A stretch of 64,000 bases of DNA, taken from positions 124,001 to 188,000 of the forward strand of contig CANMVS010000005.1 in assembly GCA_947501445.1 (NCBI GenBank), read 5' to 3'. This DNA comes from an uncultured Rhizobiaceae group bacterium (GTDB lineage Bacteria; Pseudomonadota; Alphaproteobacteria; Rhizobiales; Rhizobiaceae). The notes under the pieces are model-generated. The model was given only the letters and a program-made list of their open reading frames with translations, did no database searches and was not told where the DNA came from. Position numbers and translations under genes: made by a program. Shown piece after piece: positions 48,134 through 57,423 of the stretch; position 1 is the stretch's first letter; each line of letters begins with the position of its first letter.

Positions 48134-48672
48134 CCAATCGTCCCCGTTATTTTTCGTAAATGTGTCTGCGTGTTGTTTCGCAGAGCGCCTGTCTGCACGG
48201 TTTTTCCGGCCGGTGCAGCGACATGCCCAACTTCAAAATCAGATAGAACCGACAAGAATCTGCAGTAGCGAAACGGGACGTCAGCACTAATATGCGGCGG
48301 ACGGATAACTCCCGGTGGGCCCATGTAAGGCCACTTTTTTGCAGTCAGCAAATTCGCCAGCCGCATGCATTCCCCGATCTGCACCTTGTTGGCGCTTTTA
48401 GATCTTCACACTTGCTGTGTGCTTTGTTCCGACAGCAAGAATGGACAATTTCACTTCGAGATCAACATTTATTTTCGATACGACGCGATTTAATTGTCAT
48501 GATACAATCAACCATATACCCACGGGATTGTGGACGCCAGCTCAGACCGGCCTTTCCAAGCGTTGTTGGCGATGTTATTGGACAGTTAAAACACGGTTGG
48601 CTGTGCAGGGCGTAGATCCTGATGATAAGACATCTTGTGCAGATGGCCGCATAACAAAACATCTGGGGAATT
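48134..48672. promoter_or_regulatory. Divergent intergenic region between potA and the second liv operon
   Basis: 539 bp with no credible gene: the short frames on either strand lack ribosome sites and family resemblance. It must carry the promoters of both operons. It is A+T-richer between 48400 and 48500. No clear operator seen. Confidence 0.5.
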
Positions 48673-49482
48673 ATGAACGCGATCATTGACGTGCGCGATG
48701 TGACGAAGCGTTTTGGCGGCTTCCATGCAGTCGACGAATGCACATTGTCTATTCAACAGGGCTCCATAACAGGACTGATTGGTCCAAATGGCGCTGGAAA
48801 AACAACTCTTTTTAACATGGTTGCCGGCACCTTTGCGCCGACAACAGGCCAAATATTGCTGGACGGCGAGGATGTTACCGGCCTCCCGGCCCACGAATTA
48901 TTCAGCCGTGGCCTTCTGCGTACCTTTCAGATCGCGCATGAATTTTCGCATATGACCGTCACGGAAAACCTGATGATGGTTCCGGCAGCCCAAAGTGGTG
49001 AGAACATCGTATCTGCATGGTTGCAGCCTGGGCGGGTTGCCCAGGAGGAAACGCAGGTACGCCGAAAGGCAGAGGAAGTTCTGGACTTCCTCAAAATTAC
49101 CCATGTCAAAAACGAACTGGCAGGCAATCTGTCCGGCGGACAGAAAAAACTTCTCGAGCTTGGCCGCACGATGATGGTGGATGCAAAAGTCGTTCTGCTG
49201 GACGAGATCGCTGCCGGTGTCAACAAAACCCTGCTGCTTGATCTGGTCGACAATATTGAACGTCTCAACAGGGAATTGAATTACACATTCTTTGTGATTG
49301 AACACGACATGGACATGATTGCCCGCCTGTGCGACCCGGTCATTGTTATGGCAGCCGGAAGCGTCATGACGCAGGGGCATATTGAGGACATTCAAAAGAA
49401 TGAAGCGGTGATTGAGGCTTATTTCGGTGGTTCACCGACGGGCAACGCCACGACAACTCCACCGGTAGAGGCGCAGACATGA
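48673..49482 (+). CDS. livG: LIV-type ABC transporter ATP-binding protein LivG (second system)
   Basis: 269 aa. Walker A GPNGAGKTTLF, signature LSGGQKKLLELGRTMM, and a Walker B of VVLLDEIAAGVNKTL (E-I-A instead of the usual E-P, a known LivG variant). The C-terminal VIEAYFGG motif is typical of LivG, followed by a short Thr/Pro tail. ATG follows GGGGAATT. Overlaps livF by four bases. Confidence 0.92.
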   Translation: MNAIIDVRDVTKRFGGFHAVDECTLSIQQGSITGLIGPNGAGKTTLFNMVAGTFAPTTGQILLDGEDVTGLPAHELFSRGLLRTFQIAHEFSHMTVTENLMMVPAAQSGENIVSAWLQPGRVAQEETQVRRKAEEVLDFLKITHVKNELAGNLSGGQKKLLELGRTMMVDAKVVLLDEIAAGVNKTLLLDLVDNIERLNRELNYTFFVIEHDMDMIARLCDPVIVMAAGSVMTQGHIEDIQKNEAVIEAYFGGSPTGNATTTPPVEAQT

Positions 49483-50183
49483 GCCTTCTTGATATCACTG
49501 ACCTTGAAGCCGGTTACGGGCAGATGAGCATCCTCAAGGGTGTCAACATGTCCCTTGAAGCAGGCGAAATTGGCGTCATCGTAGGACCAAATGGCGCCGG
49601 AAAATCCACCACGCTCAAAGCCATCTTCGGCATGCTCAATATCACCGGTGGTGCCATTCGGTTTGACGGCAATGACATTACCGGCATGCGTTCTGAAAAA
49701 CTGGCAGAACACCGTATTGCCTTTGTGCCGCAGGAAAACAATGTGTTCGCCAGTCTCTCGGTTCATGAGAATCTTGAGATGGGCGCCTACGTCAGACGTG
49801 ACGATTTCAGCGACGTTCTGGACCATGTCTACGAAATATTTCCGCCCTTGAAGGAAAAACGCGATCAACCGGCAGGCGAGCTCTCCGGGGGTCAACGTCA
49901 AATGGTTGCCTTTGGCCGTGCGTTGATGATCGAACCGAAACTGATCCTGCTGGATGAGCCCACTGCCGGCCTTTCACCGATGTTCATGTCGCAAATCTTT
50001 GACCGGGTGATCGCCATCAACAAGACCGGCGTAACCGTTGCCATGGTGGAGCAGAACGCCAAACAGGCACTGGCCATAGCCCATAAGGGTTTTGTGCTGG
50101 CCGGCGGTCAGAATTCCTATACCGATAGCGGACAAAATCTCTTGAACAACCCCGAAGTTGCCAGAAGTTTTCTGGGCGGATAG
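49479..50183 (+). CDS. livF: LIV-type ABC transporter ATP-binding protein LivF (second system)
   Basis: 234 aa, normal LivF size. Walker A GPNGAGKSTTLK, signature LSGGQRQMVAFGRAL and Walker B LILLDEPTAGLSP are intact, with VAMVEQNAKQAL as the H-loop region. ATGA overlap with livG. Ends 13 bp before livH. Confidence 0.93.
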   Translation: MSLLDITDLEAGYGQMSILKGVNMSLEAGEIGVIVGPNGAGKSTTLKAIFGMLNITGGAIRFDGNDITGMRSEKLAEHRIAFVPQENNVFASLSVHENLEMGAYVRRDDFSDVLDHVYEIFPPLKEKRDQPAGELSGGQRQMVAFGRALMIEPKLILLDEPTAGLSPMFMSQIFDRVIAINKTGVTVAMVEQNAKQALAIAHKGFVLAGGQNSYTDSGQNLLNNPEVARSFLGG

Positions 50184-50196
50184 GGGGAGAAAAACA

Positions 50197-51189
50197 ATGA
50201 ATGAATTTGTATTCTTCTTGAACAAAGGCCTTACTTCCGGGCTGATCATCGGCTCGATTTACGCGCTTGGTGCCATTGGGGTCACACTCATTTTCGGTAT
50301 ATTGCGGTTCGCGCATTTTGCCCATGGCGATATGATGACACTTGGTGCCTTTGTCACACTGATCCTGACGGCTGTTCTTGCGGCAATGGGGATCGTATTG
50401 CCTCTGCCGCTTGCCTTCGTTGCCATGTTTCCGGCCATGATTATTACCGCCGTTCTGGCCATCGGGCTCGACCGGGTGTTTTACAAACCGCTGCGGCAGG
50501 CGGGTGCAAAACCGGTTATTCTGGTTATGGCCTCAGTTGGTGTCACACTGATGCTGCAAGGGCTGATCAGGCTGTTTGCCGGTGTACGATCCCGTAATAT
50601 GTTCGTTGAGGCACCCAAGGAGATTTTTCAAATACCGTTTCCCGGTGCATCTCGCAAACTGGTCATCACCGAACCGCAGGTCCTACTCATACTTTTTACG
50701 ATTATTGCGGTTATCGCGCTGCATTGGTTTTTAACCCGCTCACGTCTTGGCAAAGCCATGCGCGCCGTGTCGGATAATCCCGATCTGGCAAAGATTACCG
50801 GCATCAATACCAATCATGTGGTCTGGGCTACCTGGATTATTGGCGGGTCTTTGGCCTGCGCCGCCGGTACATTGCTGTCGATGGACGTCACCCTCAAGCC
50901 CGACCTGTCGTTTAATATCCTGTTGCCGATATTCGCGGCAACAATTGTTGGCGGTATCGGCCAACCCTATGGTGCCATTGCCGGTGGATTTCTGGTTGGT
51001 TTTTGCGAAAGTCTTGCTGTTTTCAACTGGGCAATTCTCCTGCGACCATTCAAGGATGATTTATGGTTTGAAATACCCAGAAACATGGCGCTGGTGCCAA
51101 CAGAGTATAAGTTGATGGTGCCTTTCCTGATCCTTATCATCGTGCTGATCTACAGACCCACGGGCATATTCAAAGGGAGGGTTCTGTAA
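50197..51189 (+). CDS. livH: LIV-type ABC permease LivH (second system)
   Basis: 330 aa permease. SIYALGAIGVTLIFGILRFAHFAHGD at the N-terminus is diagnostic and the GKAMRAVSDNPDLAKITGIN loop is the coupling region. ATG 50197 with GGGGAGA at 50184-50190 is chosen over a longer frame. TAA overlaps the livM ATG (TAATG). Confidence 0.93.
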   Translation: MNEFVFFLNKGLTSGLIIGSIYALGAIGVTLIFGILRFAHFAHGDMMTLGAFVTLILTAVLAAMGIVLPLPLAFVAMFPAMIITAVLAIGLDRVFYKPLRQAGAKPVILVMASVGVTLMLQGLIRLFAGVRSRNMFVEAPKEIFQIPFPGASRKLVITEPQVLLILFTIIAVIALHWFLTRSRLGKAMRAVSDNPDLAKITGINTNHVVWATWIIGGSLACAAGTLLSMDVTLKPDLSFNILLPIFAATIVGGIGQPYGAIAGGFLVGFCESLAVFNWAILLRPFKDDLWFEIPRNMALVPTEYKLMVPFLILIIVLIYRPTGIFKGRVL

Positions 51190-52466
51190 TGAGCGGTCAG
51201 AACCAATATTCCGTCATGCGCGATATCACTCTGTTTGCCGGTCTCGGTGTTCTTATACTGATCATATTCCTCACACAGGGATCGGTCTATTCGCTGCGCA
51301 TGCTGGTGGAAGCGGGCTGTTATGCCATCCTCGCACTCGGCCTTACCATTCAATGGGGTTATGCCGGACTGTTCAATGTCGGCGTCATGGGGTTCATTGC
51401 AGCCGGTGCAGCCTCTTCAATGTTGATCACCTTCCCCAGAAACCCTGAATTCTGGAACTCTGCAGGTCCGGAACTCGTCGCCGTATTTATTGTCAAACTG
51501 ATTGCCTGTGGTGTCCTGGTCTGGCTTGCCAACATATCAAACCGGTGGGGTATAGGCGGTAAATTACGCGCCTTGTTTATCGCTGTCGCTATCGCCGTTG
51601 CCTATCTCGTTCTGTCTGATCACATGAGCGAAATGTCCACACAGATCGAAAAAGCCAGTGGCTGGATGGGCGGTCTCGGACTTCCTGTCGCGGTTGGTTG
51701 GATCGTCGCGGGCATTGTCGCCGGGGTCATAGCCTGGTTTGTCGGCAAAATATGCCTTGGGCTGCGTGCCGACTATCTGGCTATTGCCACTTTGGGCATT
51801 GCCCAGATTATCAAGCACTTCCTCAAAAATGCCGACTGGCTGACTCATGGCACCCTATCTGTCTCGCCGTTGCCCTGGCCAGTGCCAAAACCTGCGGACG
51901 GTGAATTTCTTCTGGCCCGTGCATCCTACCTGAGCATTGTGGCCATTGCCATTGTCATCATTTACCTGCTTTTGCAACGCGCCTATCACGCCCCATGGGG
52001 CCGCATGATGCGGGCGATCCGGGACAATGAGAATGCATCGGCTTCCATGGGCAAGAATGTAAACGGGCGCCGACTGGAGATATTCGTCCTCGGTTGCATC
52101 CTGATGGGTTTTGGTGGCGCAATGCTCATCCATTTCACATCAATTTACGACCCATCCGGCTTTATTGATCTCAATCACACATTTCTGGTCTGGGTGATGG
52201 TTATTCTGGGTGGGTCAGGCAACAATCGCGGCGCCATATTTGGTGCGGTTCTTGTCTATATTATCTGGGTGATGTCTGAGCCATTGGCGCTGACCCTGTT
52301 TGAATTTATCGGTACCTACGGCAAGGCCTGGTTTGACTGGGACCCACCGTCTGATCTGAACAGCCGCGCCCTGCAGATGCGGGTATTCGTGATTGGCCTG
52401 GCCATAACGCTGGTCTTGCGGTTTGCTCCGCAAGGTGTATTGCCGGAAAAACAGGCTAGGCATTAG
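51189..52466 (+). CDS. livM: LIV-type ABC permease LivM (second system)
   Basis: 425 aa permease with ILALGLTIQWGYAGLFNVG near the N-terminus and the GRMMRAIRDNENASASMGKN coupling loop. It is longer than usual, with extra hydrophobic segments at about 100-190. Its TAG stop is supplied by repeat copy E. No binding-protein gene adjoins the operon on either side, so the partner must be encoded elsewhere. Confidence 0.92.
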   Translation: MSGQNQYSVMRDITLFAGLGVLILIIFLTQGSVYSLRMLVEAGCYAILALGLTIQWGYAGLFNVGVMGFIAAGAASSMLITFPRNPEFWNSAGPELVAVFIVKLIACGVLVWLANISNRWGIGGKLRALFIAVAIAVAYLVLSDHMSEMSTQIEKASGWMGGLGLPVAVGWIVAGIVAGVIAWFVGKICLGLRADYLAIATLGIAQIIKHFLKNADWLTHGTLSVSPLPWPVPKPADGEFLLARASYLSIVAIAIVIIYLLLQRAYHAPWGRMMRAIRDNENASASMGKNVNGRRLEIFVLGCILMGFGGAMLIHFTSIYDPSGFIDLNHTFLVWVMVILGGSGNNRGAIFGAVLVYIIWVMSEPLALTLFEFIGTYGKAWFDWDPPSDLNSRALQMRVFVIGLAITLVLRFAPQGVLPEKQARH

Positions 52467-52562
52467 ACCGTTTCACGTTTGTCGGAAACGGGACAGCGGT
52501 GACGGCCCTTGATTTTGTCAGTGGATTCATGTTTTCGCAATTCCGTCAAAACATGAGATGCG
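52463..52562 (+). repeat. Dispersed intergenic repeat, copy E
   Basis: Full-length copy. Starts TTAGACCGTTTCACG, containing the livM stop, then GTTTGTCGGAAACGGGACA and a right-hand hairpin ATGTTTTCGC...GTCAAAACAT. The 180 bp between it and the MaoC gene contain a 36-codon open stretch on the minus strand without a start or a known match. Confidence 0.82.
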
Positions 52563-52745
52563 TTAGCGGGCATCCACAGTCGTCCAAAAATTCGGGATTT
52601 TACTCAACGTTCTCATATGCGTGCTGAAAATACCACATCTGCAATTTCGGGCAACCGGATCGTATCCTCTGCAAAGGTGCAGATGCTTCGACACGAACCG
52701 CCAGCAACCAGCACATTGCCATTGAGCGTCTGCCGTGACCTTGTG

Positions 52746-53204
52746 TCAAAGATTGAACAGCAACTCGTTGTGGCCGCATTGAACCCGCTGGTTAGACTGG
52801 TTCAAAACATCAAATTCGATTTGAACAATTCCACGTTGATTGGACCGTATGATCCGCTTACGGGTGATTGTCATTTCACAACGAATTATATCCGACAGCA
52901 ATACCGGATGTTCGAAGCGCCAGTTCCATCCGAGAGAAACCAGGCCAAGCAGTTTGGCTTCGGCATTGTTTTTCAGACCGTCTACCACCGACAATACGAG
53001 CAACCCGTGAGCAACCCTGTTATCAAAACCGCTGGCACGTGCAGCTTCCAGTTCCAGGTGTATTGCATACCGGTCACCACTGAGTTCAGCAAAATTGTCA
53101 ATTAGTTCTGCTGTAATGTGAGCGGACCCGGTGCGAATTCTATCACCCGCCATGATGTCGTGGTATCCGTAACATCCAGCTGGCAGCACACGTCCGACGG
53201 TCAT
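52746..53204 (-). CDS. MaoC-family (R)-hydratase-like protein
   Basis: 152 aa single hot-dog domain. FAELSGDRYAIHLELEAARASGFDNRVAHG corresponds to the hydratase motif with Asp and His of the catalytic pair (D in SGD, H in AIHL; the AHG glycine loop follows; split only for reading). ATG 53204 overlaps the AKR stop (ATGA), so the two are coupled; a frame extending to 53258 lies inside the AKR gene. Expected to hydrate an enoyl-CoA, which fits the acyl-CoA dehydrogenase across the divergent promoter. Confidence 0.85.
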   Translation of the reverse strand: MTVGRVLPAGCYGYHDIMAGDRIRTGSAHITAELIDNFAELSGDRYAIHLELEAARASGFDNRVAHGLLVLSVVDGLKNNAEAKLLGLVSLGWNWRFEHPVLLSDIIRCEMTITRKRIIRSNQRGIVQIEFDVLNQSNQRVQCGHNELLFNL

Positions 53205-54217
53205 GAAGGCACCGGCGCGTCGTCCCGCAACAGCCCATTGTTTTTCAGATCCGCCCAAAACTGCGCCGGAATTTCAATGCTGAACCACTTCAGGTTTTGC
53301 TCCAGTTGTTTGAGTGTACGGGTACCTGCCATAAAGGTTGGTACTGCTGGATGTGCAACGACAAATTGTAGCGCAGCGGCCCCCAGAGGCACATCATACT
53401 CCGCGCAAACAGCTTCAATTTTTCGTACTTTGATCATGATATCATCCGGTGCCGTCGCATAGTTGTATTTGGCGCCTTCCACTGCCCCGGTTGCCAGAAT
53501 ACCGGAGTTGAATCCACCACCGACAACGACTGCTGCACCGCGCTTTTCGCAAAGCGGCAGAAATTTGTCCAAAGCACCCTGTTCGAGCAGCGTGTATCGT
53601 CCGGCAAGCAGGAAACAATCGAAATCCCGTTGCTCCAGCGCCGCATGGCAGACTTCCCACTCATTAACCCCAACGCCGATAGCCCTGACAAGCCCCTGCT
53701 CCTTCAGGTTGGAAAGAGCTTTCCATGCACCATCCATTGCTTGGTTGAAAACCTCCGGTTGTTCATTACCCCGGGTAAACCTGTCAATATCGTGAATGAA
53801 GCAAATGTCGATATGCTCCAGCGCCAACCGTTGCAGGCTATCTTCAAATGAGCGCATGACACCATCGTAACTGTAGTCAAAATGCATCGTGAACGGGGCA
53901 GCGTTTACCCACGGTTCAAAATTTATGGTCTGGCGTTGTGCAGGCTTTAGTATGCGGCCGACTTTTGAGGACAGAACAAATTCATTACGGTTTTTCCAAC
54001 GAAGCGACTGCCCCGTACGCAATTCAGACAGACCATGCCCATACATTGGTGCTGTATCGAAATAACGGATGCCCGCATCCCAGGCCTTTCGAAACATGGT
54101 ATCAGAGGTTTTTTCATTAATCCCGCGAAAGATGTTGCCGATCGGTGCCGTCCCGAAGCCAAAGGCGGTAACGTCCAGATCCACACGACCAAATTTCTTT
54201 TTTGTGTTGGGGTTCAT
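53201..54217 (-). CDS. Aldo/keto reductase, sugar-dehydrogenase type
   Basis: 338 aa (alpha/beta)8 reductase. Catalytic tetrad is visible: D of RYFDTAPMYG, the Tyr four residues on, Lys in SSKVGR, and His in HIDICFIHDIDR. Overall it resembles D-threo-aldose/L-fucose dehydrogenases and pyridoxal 4-dehydrogenase. NAD(P)-dependent oxidation of an aldose to a lactone would fit. It is divergent from the acyl-CoA dehydrogenase, with paired operators between them. Confidence 0.87.
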   Translation of the reverse strand: MNPNTKKKFGRVDLDVTAFGFGTAPIGNIFRGINEKTSDTMFRKAWDAGIRYFDTAPMYGHGLSELRTGQSLRWKNRNEFVLSSKVGRILKPAQRQTINFEPWVNAAPFTMHFDYSYDGVMRSFEDSLQRLALEHIDICFIHDIDRFTRGNEQPEVFNQAMDGAWKALSNLKEQGLVRAIGVGVNEWEVCHAALEQRDFDCFLLAGRYTLLEQGALDKFLPLCEKRGAAVVVGGGFNSGILATGAVEGAKYNYATAPDDIMIKVRKIEAVCAEYDVPLGAAALQFVVAHPAVPTFMAGTRTLKQLEQNLKWFSIEIPAQFWADLKNNGLLRDDAPVPS

Positions 54218-54232
54218 TCTTCTATTCCCTAA

Positions 54233-54248
54233 GTAACTGACTAGTTAA
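54233..54248. promoter_or_regulatory. Operator half of pair 1, GTAACT-N4-AGTTAA
   Basis: Imperfect 6-4-6 palindrome (one mismatch) 16 bp upstream of the aldo/keto reductase ATG. Same motif as at 54309-54324. The form is typical of TetR-type operators. Confidence 0.7.
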
Positions 54249-54308
54249 TTACACAATCTTTGATCGCCACACAACCCCCTTGACGCCACGCGTTTGATTG
54301 GAATATAA

Positions 54309-54324
54309 GTAACTGTATAGTTAC
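54309..54324. promoter_or_regulatory. Operator half of pair 2, GTAACT-N4-AGTTAC
   Basis: Perfect 6-4-6 palindrome 20 bp upstream of the acyl-CoA dehydrogenase ATG. The two sites are 76 bp apart, centre to centre, so each sits on one of the divergent promoters. No TetR-type gene is in the window. Confidence 0.75.
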
Positions 54325-54344
54325 ATTCTTCACAGGACGAAAAC

Positions 54345-55490
54345 ATGTTTCTGAGCGAAACACACGAGCAGGTCCGGGACATGACCCGGCATTTTGCCAC
54401 GAATGTTATTCGCCCGCTGGCGGAAGAATTGGACCGCGATTCGCGGTTTCCAATCGAAGTCTATGATCAGATGGCCGAGCTTGGCCTTTTTGGAATTGGT
54501 GTACCCGAAGATATGGGAGGCCCGGGTTTTGACACCGTAACCTATGCCCTTGTTATGGAGGAACTTTCACGCGGCTATGCGTCAATCGCAGACCAGTGTG
54601 GTTTGGTTGAGCTTATTTCAACACTCCTGGTACGCCATGGCAGCGACACACAACGCGATGCCTGGATGGGCAATATTTTGTCGGCGAAAGCCAAAGTTGC
54701 TTATTGCATTACCGAATCGGAAGCCGGAACGGATGTTTCCGGCATACGAACGACGGCCATACGCGATGGCGACGACTGGGTGTTAAACGGCGGGAAAATC
54801 TGGATCCACAATGCTCCGATCGCCGACGTCGGATTTGTTCTGGCGCGCACCGACCCGGCTCTGGGTCGCCACGGCATGTCGATATTCATTGTTGATCTGC
54901 ATTCTCAAGGTGTTTCCCGCGGACCAAAGGAAATCAAAATGGGGCAAAGGGCCAGCCAGGTTGGCCCGCTTTCCTTCGATGATGTGCGTCTGCCGGCAAG
55001 CGCACTGCTGGGCGAGGAGGGCCGTGGGTTCCACATGATGATGAGCGTTCTGGACAAGGGGCGCGTGGGCATCGGTGCACTGGCCGTTGGCATAGGTCAG
55101 GCAGGGCTTGAGGCCGCAACCGAATACGCACAGCAACGCAGGCAGTTTGGGAAAACGATTGCAGAATTCCAGGGTGTTCAATGGCTTCTGGCCGACATTG
55201 CAAAGGATGTGGAGGCGGCCCGCCTGCTCGTCTGCTCCGCTGCGCACAAGATTGATCAGGGGCTTGACGCAACCAAGGCCTGTTCGATGGCAAAGTGTTT
55301 TGCCGGTGATATGGCCGTGACACGTTCGGGCGATGCGGTGCAGGTATTTGGCGGATCAGGTTATATTCGTGGCTTCGAAGTGGAACGGCTTTATCGCGAT
55401 GCCAAAATCTGCCAGATATATGAGGGTACAAACCAAATACAACGCATGATCATAGCGCGCGAGCTTCTGACAAAGGGAGCCAACCAATGA
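54345..55490 (+). CDS. Acyl-CoA dehydrogenase family protein
   Basis: 381 aa FAD enzyme. YCITESEAGTDVSG is the first family signature, and the catalytic base is E360 in IYEGTNQIQRM. FGGSGYIRGFEVERLYRDAKI is the second signature. Size and motifs match short/branched-chain acyl-CoA dehydrogenases. First gene of the rightward arm; ATGA overlap with the SDR gene. Substrate chain is not deducible from sequence. Confidence 0.92.
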   Translation: MFLSETHEQVRDMTRHFATNVIRPLAEELDRDSRFPIEVYDQMAELGLFGIGVPEDMGGPGFDTVTYALVMEELSRGYASIADQCGLVELISTLLVRHGSDTQRDAWMGNILSAKAKVAYCITESEAGTDVSGIRTTAIRDGDDWVLNGGKIWIHNAPIADVGFVLARTDPALGRHGMSIFIVDLHSQGVSRGPKEIKMGQRASQVGPLSFDDVRLPASALLGEEGRGFHMMMSVLDKGRVGIGALAVGIGQAGLEAATEYAQQRRQFGKTIAEFQGVQWLLADIAKDVEAARLLVCSAAHKIDQGLDATKACSMAKCFAGDMAVTRSGDAVQVFGGSGYIRGFEVERLYRDAKICQIYEGTNQIQRMIIARELLTKGANQ

Positions 55491-56257
55491 GCAGACAGGT
55501 TGCACTGATCACCGGATCAAGTCGCGGCATTGGTCTGGCTGCGGCGGTTGAACTGGCGAAGCAGGATTTTGACATTGCCCTCAATGCCCCCCCGCACGAA
55601 GAAGCACTCCACAAAGCCGCCGCAACGCTCGGAGCCTACGGTGTAAAAGTGCATTCGGCGGCTTTTGATATCAGCGTTACTGGCAATCATGGCGTAATGA
55701 TTGATCAGGTCGAAGCAAAATTGGGGCCGGTCACCACATTGATCAACAATGCAGGCGTCGGCGTTGTTCGACGCGGTGATCCTCTGGATGTGACAGAAGA
55801 AAGCTATGATCGCTGCTTTGAGGTCAATACAAAGGCGATTTTCTTCCTGACCCAGGCTATGGCCAAACGTTGGGTTGTCCGCCGCAGAGACCCCAACGTG
55901 CATTATTCCATCATCAATGTCACATCATCAAACGCGGTCGCCGTTTCACTTGCGCGCAGTGAGTACTGTGCCTCAAAGGCGGCGGCGGCCATGATATCAA
56001 AAACCTATGCCGCACGCCTTGGTAAAGAAGGTATCCCTGTGTTTGATGTACAGCCAGGACTTATTGATACTGAGATGACACGGGCTGTTATCGACACATA
56101 TCGGGAACGCGCGGAGAAACGATTGTGTCTGTTCCCGCGTGTTGGCCAACCCGAAGAGCTGGGAACAGTCATCGCATCTTTGGCATCAAACAAAATCCCC
56201 TATACCACTGGGCAGACCATATCGGTTGATGGCGGTATGCTCGTTCCGCGTTTCTAA
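55487..56257 (+). CDS. Short-chain dehydrogenase/reductase (FabG-like)
   Basis: 256 aa. TGSSRGIG cofactor motif (residues 10-17), NNAG, catalytic Ser in VTSSNA and YCASK (Y-x-x-x-K). C-terminal TGQTISVDGGM is typical of classical SDR enzymes. NAD(P)-dependent oxidoreductase for a hydroxyl group, plausible partner of the hydratase and dehydrogenase. Eleven bp before the DUF993 gene. Confidence 0.9.
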   Translation: MSRQVALITGSSRGIGLAAAVELAKQDFDIALNAPPHEEALHKAAATLGAYGVKVHSAAFDISVTGNHGVMIDQVEAKLGPVTTLINNAGVGVVRRGDPLDVTEESYDRCFEVNTKAIFFLTQAMAKRWVVRRRDPNVHYSIINVTSSNAVAVSLARSEYCASKAAAAMISKTYAARLGKEGIPVFDVQPGLIDTEMTRAVIDTYRERAEKRLCLFPRVGQPEELGTVIASLASNKIPYTTGQTISVDGGMLVPRF

Positions 56258-56268
56258 GGACCCGTCAA

Positions 56269-57417
56269 ATGGACCTGCAACTTCCCGACACGAGCGGAGT
56301 TCTCCATAATTACACGCTAACCGGCACACCGATCCCGCATGCGGTGCTTACCCCAAAGTCTACACGTACCATCTATTCCGCTGCACATGTAGTGGCAAAC
56401 CCGTTCGACGATTATGATCCGATGGGTCCGGCCAATGTGGATTGGGATAAAACAATGGAATATCGCCGATACCTTGCCGCAATGGGCATCGGCATCGCAG
56501 AGGCAATGGATACAGCCCAACGCGGCATGGGACTGGAATGGGCAGGTGCTCTGGAACTTATTCGCCGTACAAAGGAAGAACTGCCGGACGCTTTGATAAC
56601 AAACGGCTGTGGCACAGATCATCTGAATCCGGAGGCGACTTATGGTATGGAGCAGGTCCGCGCTGCCTACCTTGAGCAGGTTGAAGCGGTTCAAAAAGTG
56701 GGCGGGCGCATCATTCTCATGGCATCAGGCTCCTTGAATAAGGCAGCGTCCGGGGCCGAAGATTACTTTGCAGTCTATCGGGATGTTTTGTCTTCCTGTG
56801 ACGAACCGGTTATCTTGCATTGGCTGGGCGAAATGTTCGACCCCAGTTTGACAGGCTACTGGGGCAGTGATGACTTTGATGAGGCTTTAGAAACTGTTGT
56901 CTGCATAATTGAATCCAATGCAGCCAGGATTGATGGCATCAAGATATCGCTTCTGGATGCCCAAAAGGAGATTGCCCTGCGACGACGCCTGCCGCGTAAC
57001 GTTAAATTGTATACCGGAGACGATTTTAATTACCCTGAGTTAATCGAGGGTGATGATGAGGGTCATTCGCATGCTCTGCTCGGGATATTTGATCCGCTGG
57101 CACCCGCGGCAGCGTTTGCTGTCAGTAAACTGAGCGAGGGAAACACTGAGGCTTTCCGTGCGACACTGAACCCGACTGTCCCACTGGCACGACATATTTT
57201 TCGCTCTCCAACCCGATATTACAAAACCGGGGTTGTCTTCCTGGCCTGGCTTAATGGGTTTCAGGATCATTTCACAATGCTGCGCGGTGCCCAATCCGCG
57301 CGCTCTTTGCCCTATTTTGTTGATTGTTTTAAAATGGCGGATCAATGCGGCATTTTGCGTGACCCGGACGGAGCGATAAAACGCATGCGCAATCTGCTCT
57401 CTGTTTATGGCGTTTGA
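56269..57417 (+). CDS. DUF993 protein of the dihydrodipicolinate-synthase-like superfamily
   Basis: 382 aa predicted TIM barrel. Segments AMGIGIAEAMDTAQRGMG, RIILMASGSLNKAASG, EPVILHWLGEMFDPSLTGYWG and DGIKISLLDAQKE match the DUF993 group; the Lys in GIKISLLD sits where the Schiff-base Lys of the superfamily would be. Members occur in carbohydrate catabolic clusters. Reaction not established; an aldolase or lyase step is the likely class, by inference. Confidence 0.85.
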   Translation: MDLQLPDTSGVLHNYTLTGTPIPHAVLTPKSTRTIYSAAHVVANPFDDYDPMGPANVDWDKTMEYRRYLAAMGIGIAEAMDTAQRGMGLEWAGALELIRRTKEELPDALITNGCGTDHLNPEATYGMEQVRAAYLEQVEAVQKVGGRIILMASGSLNKAASGAEDYFAVYRDVLSSCDEPVILHWLGEMFDPSLTGYWGSDDFDEALETVVCIIESNAARIDGIKISLLDAQKEIALRRRLPRNVKLYTGDDFNYPELIEGDDEGHSHALLGIFDPLAPAAAFAVSKLSEGNTEAFRATLNPTVPLARHIFRSPTRYYKTGVVFLAWLNGFQDHFTMLRGAQSARSLPYFVDCFKMADQCGILRDPDGAIKRMRNLLSVYGV

Positions 57418-57423
57418 GACAAG

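Noticed and set aside
48130-48384. 84-codon minus-strand frame upstream of potA
   Set aside because: Overlaps the potA start, lacks a ribosome site and has unlikely composition.
48673-52466. Urea (urt) transporter as identity of the second LIV system
   Set aside because: No urtA or urease genes adjoin and the gene order is livG-F-H-M, so a urea label is not supported.
52565-52745. 36-codon open stretch on the minus strand (ending in VVFSARI) after the MaoC gene
   Set aside because: No start codon with a ribosome site and no known match; at best a remnant.
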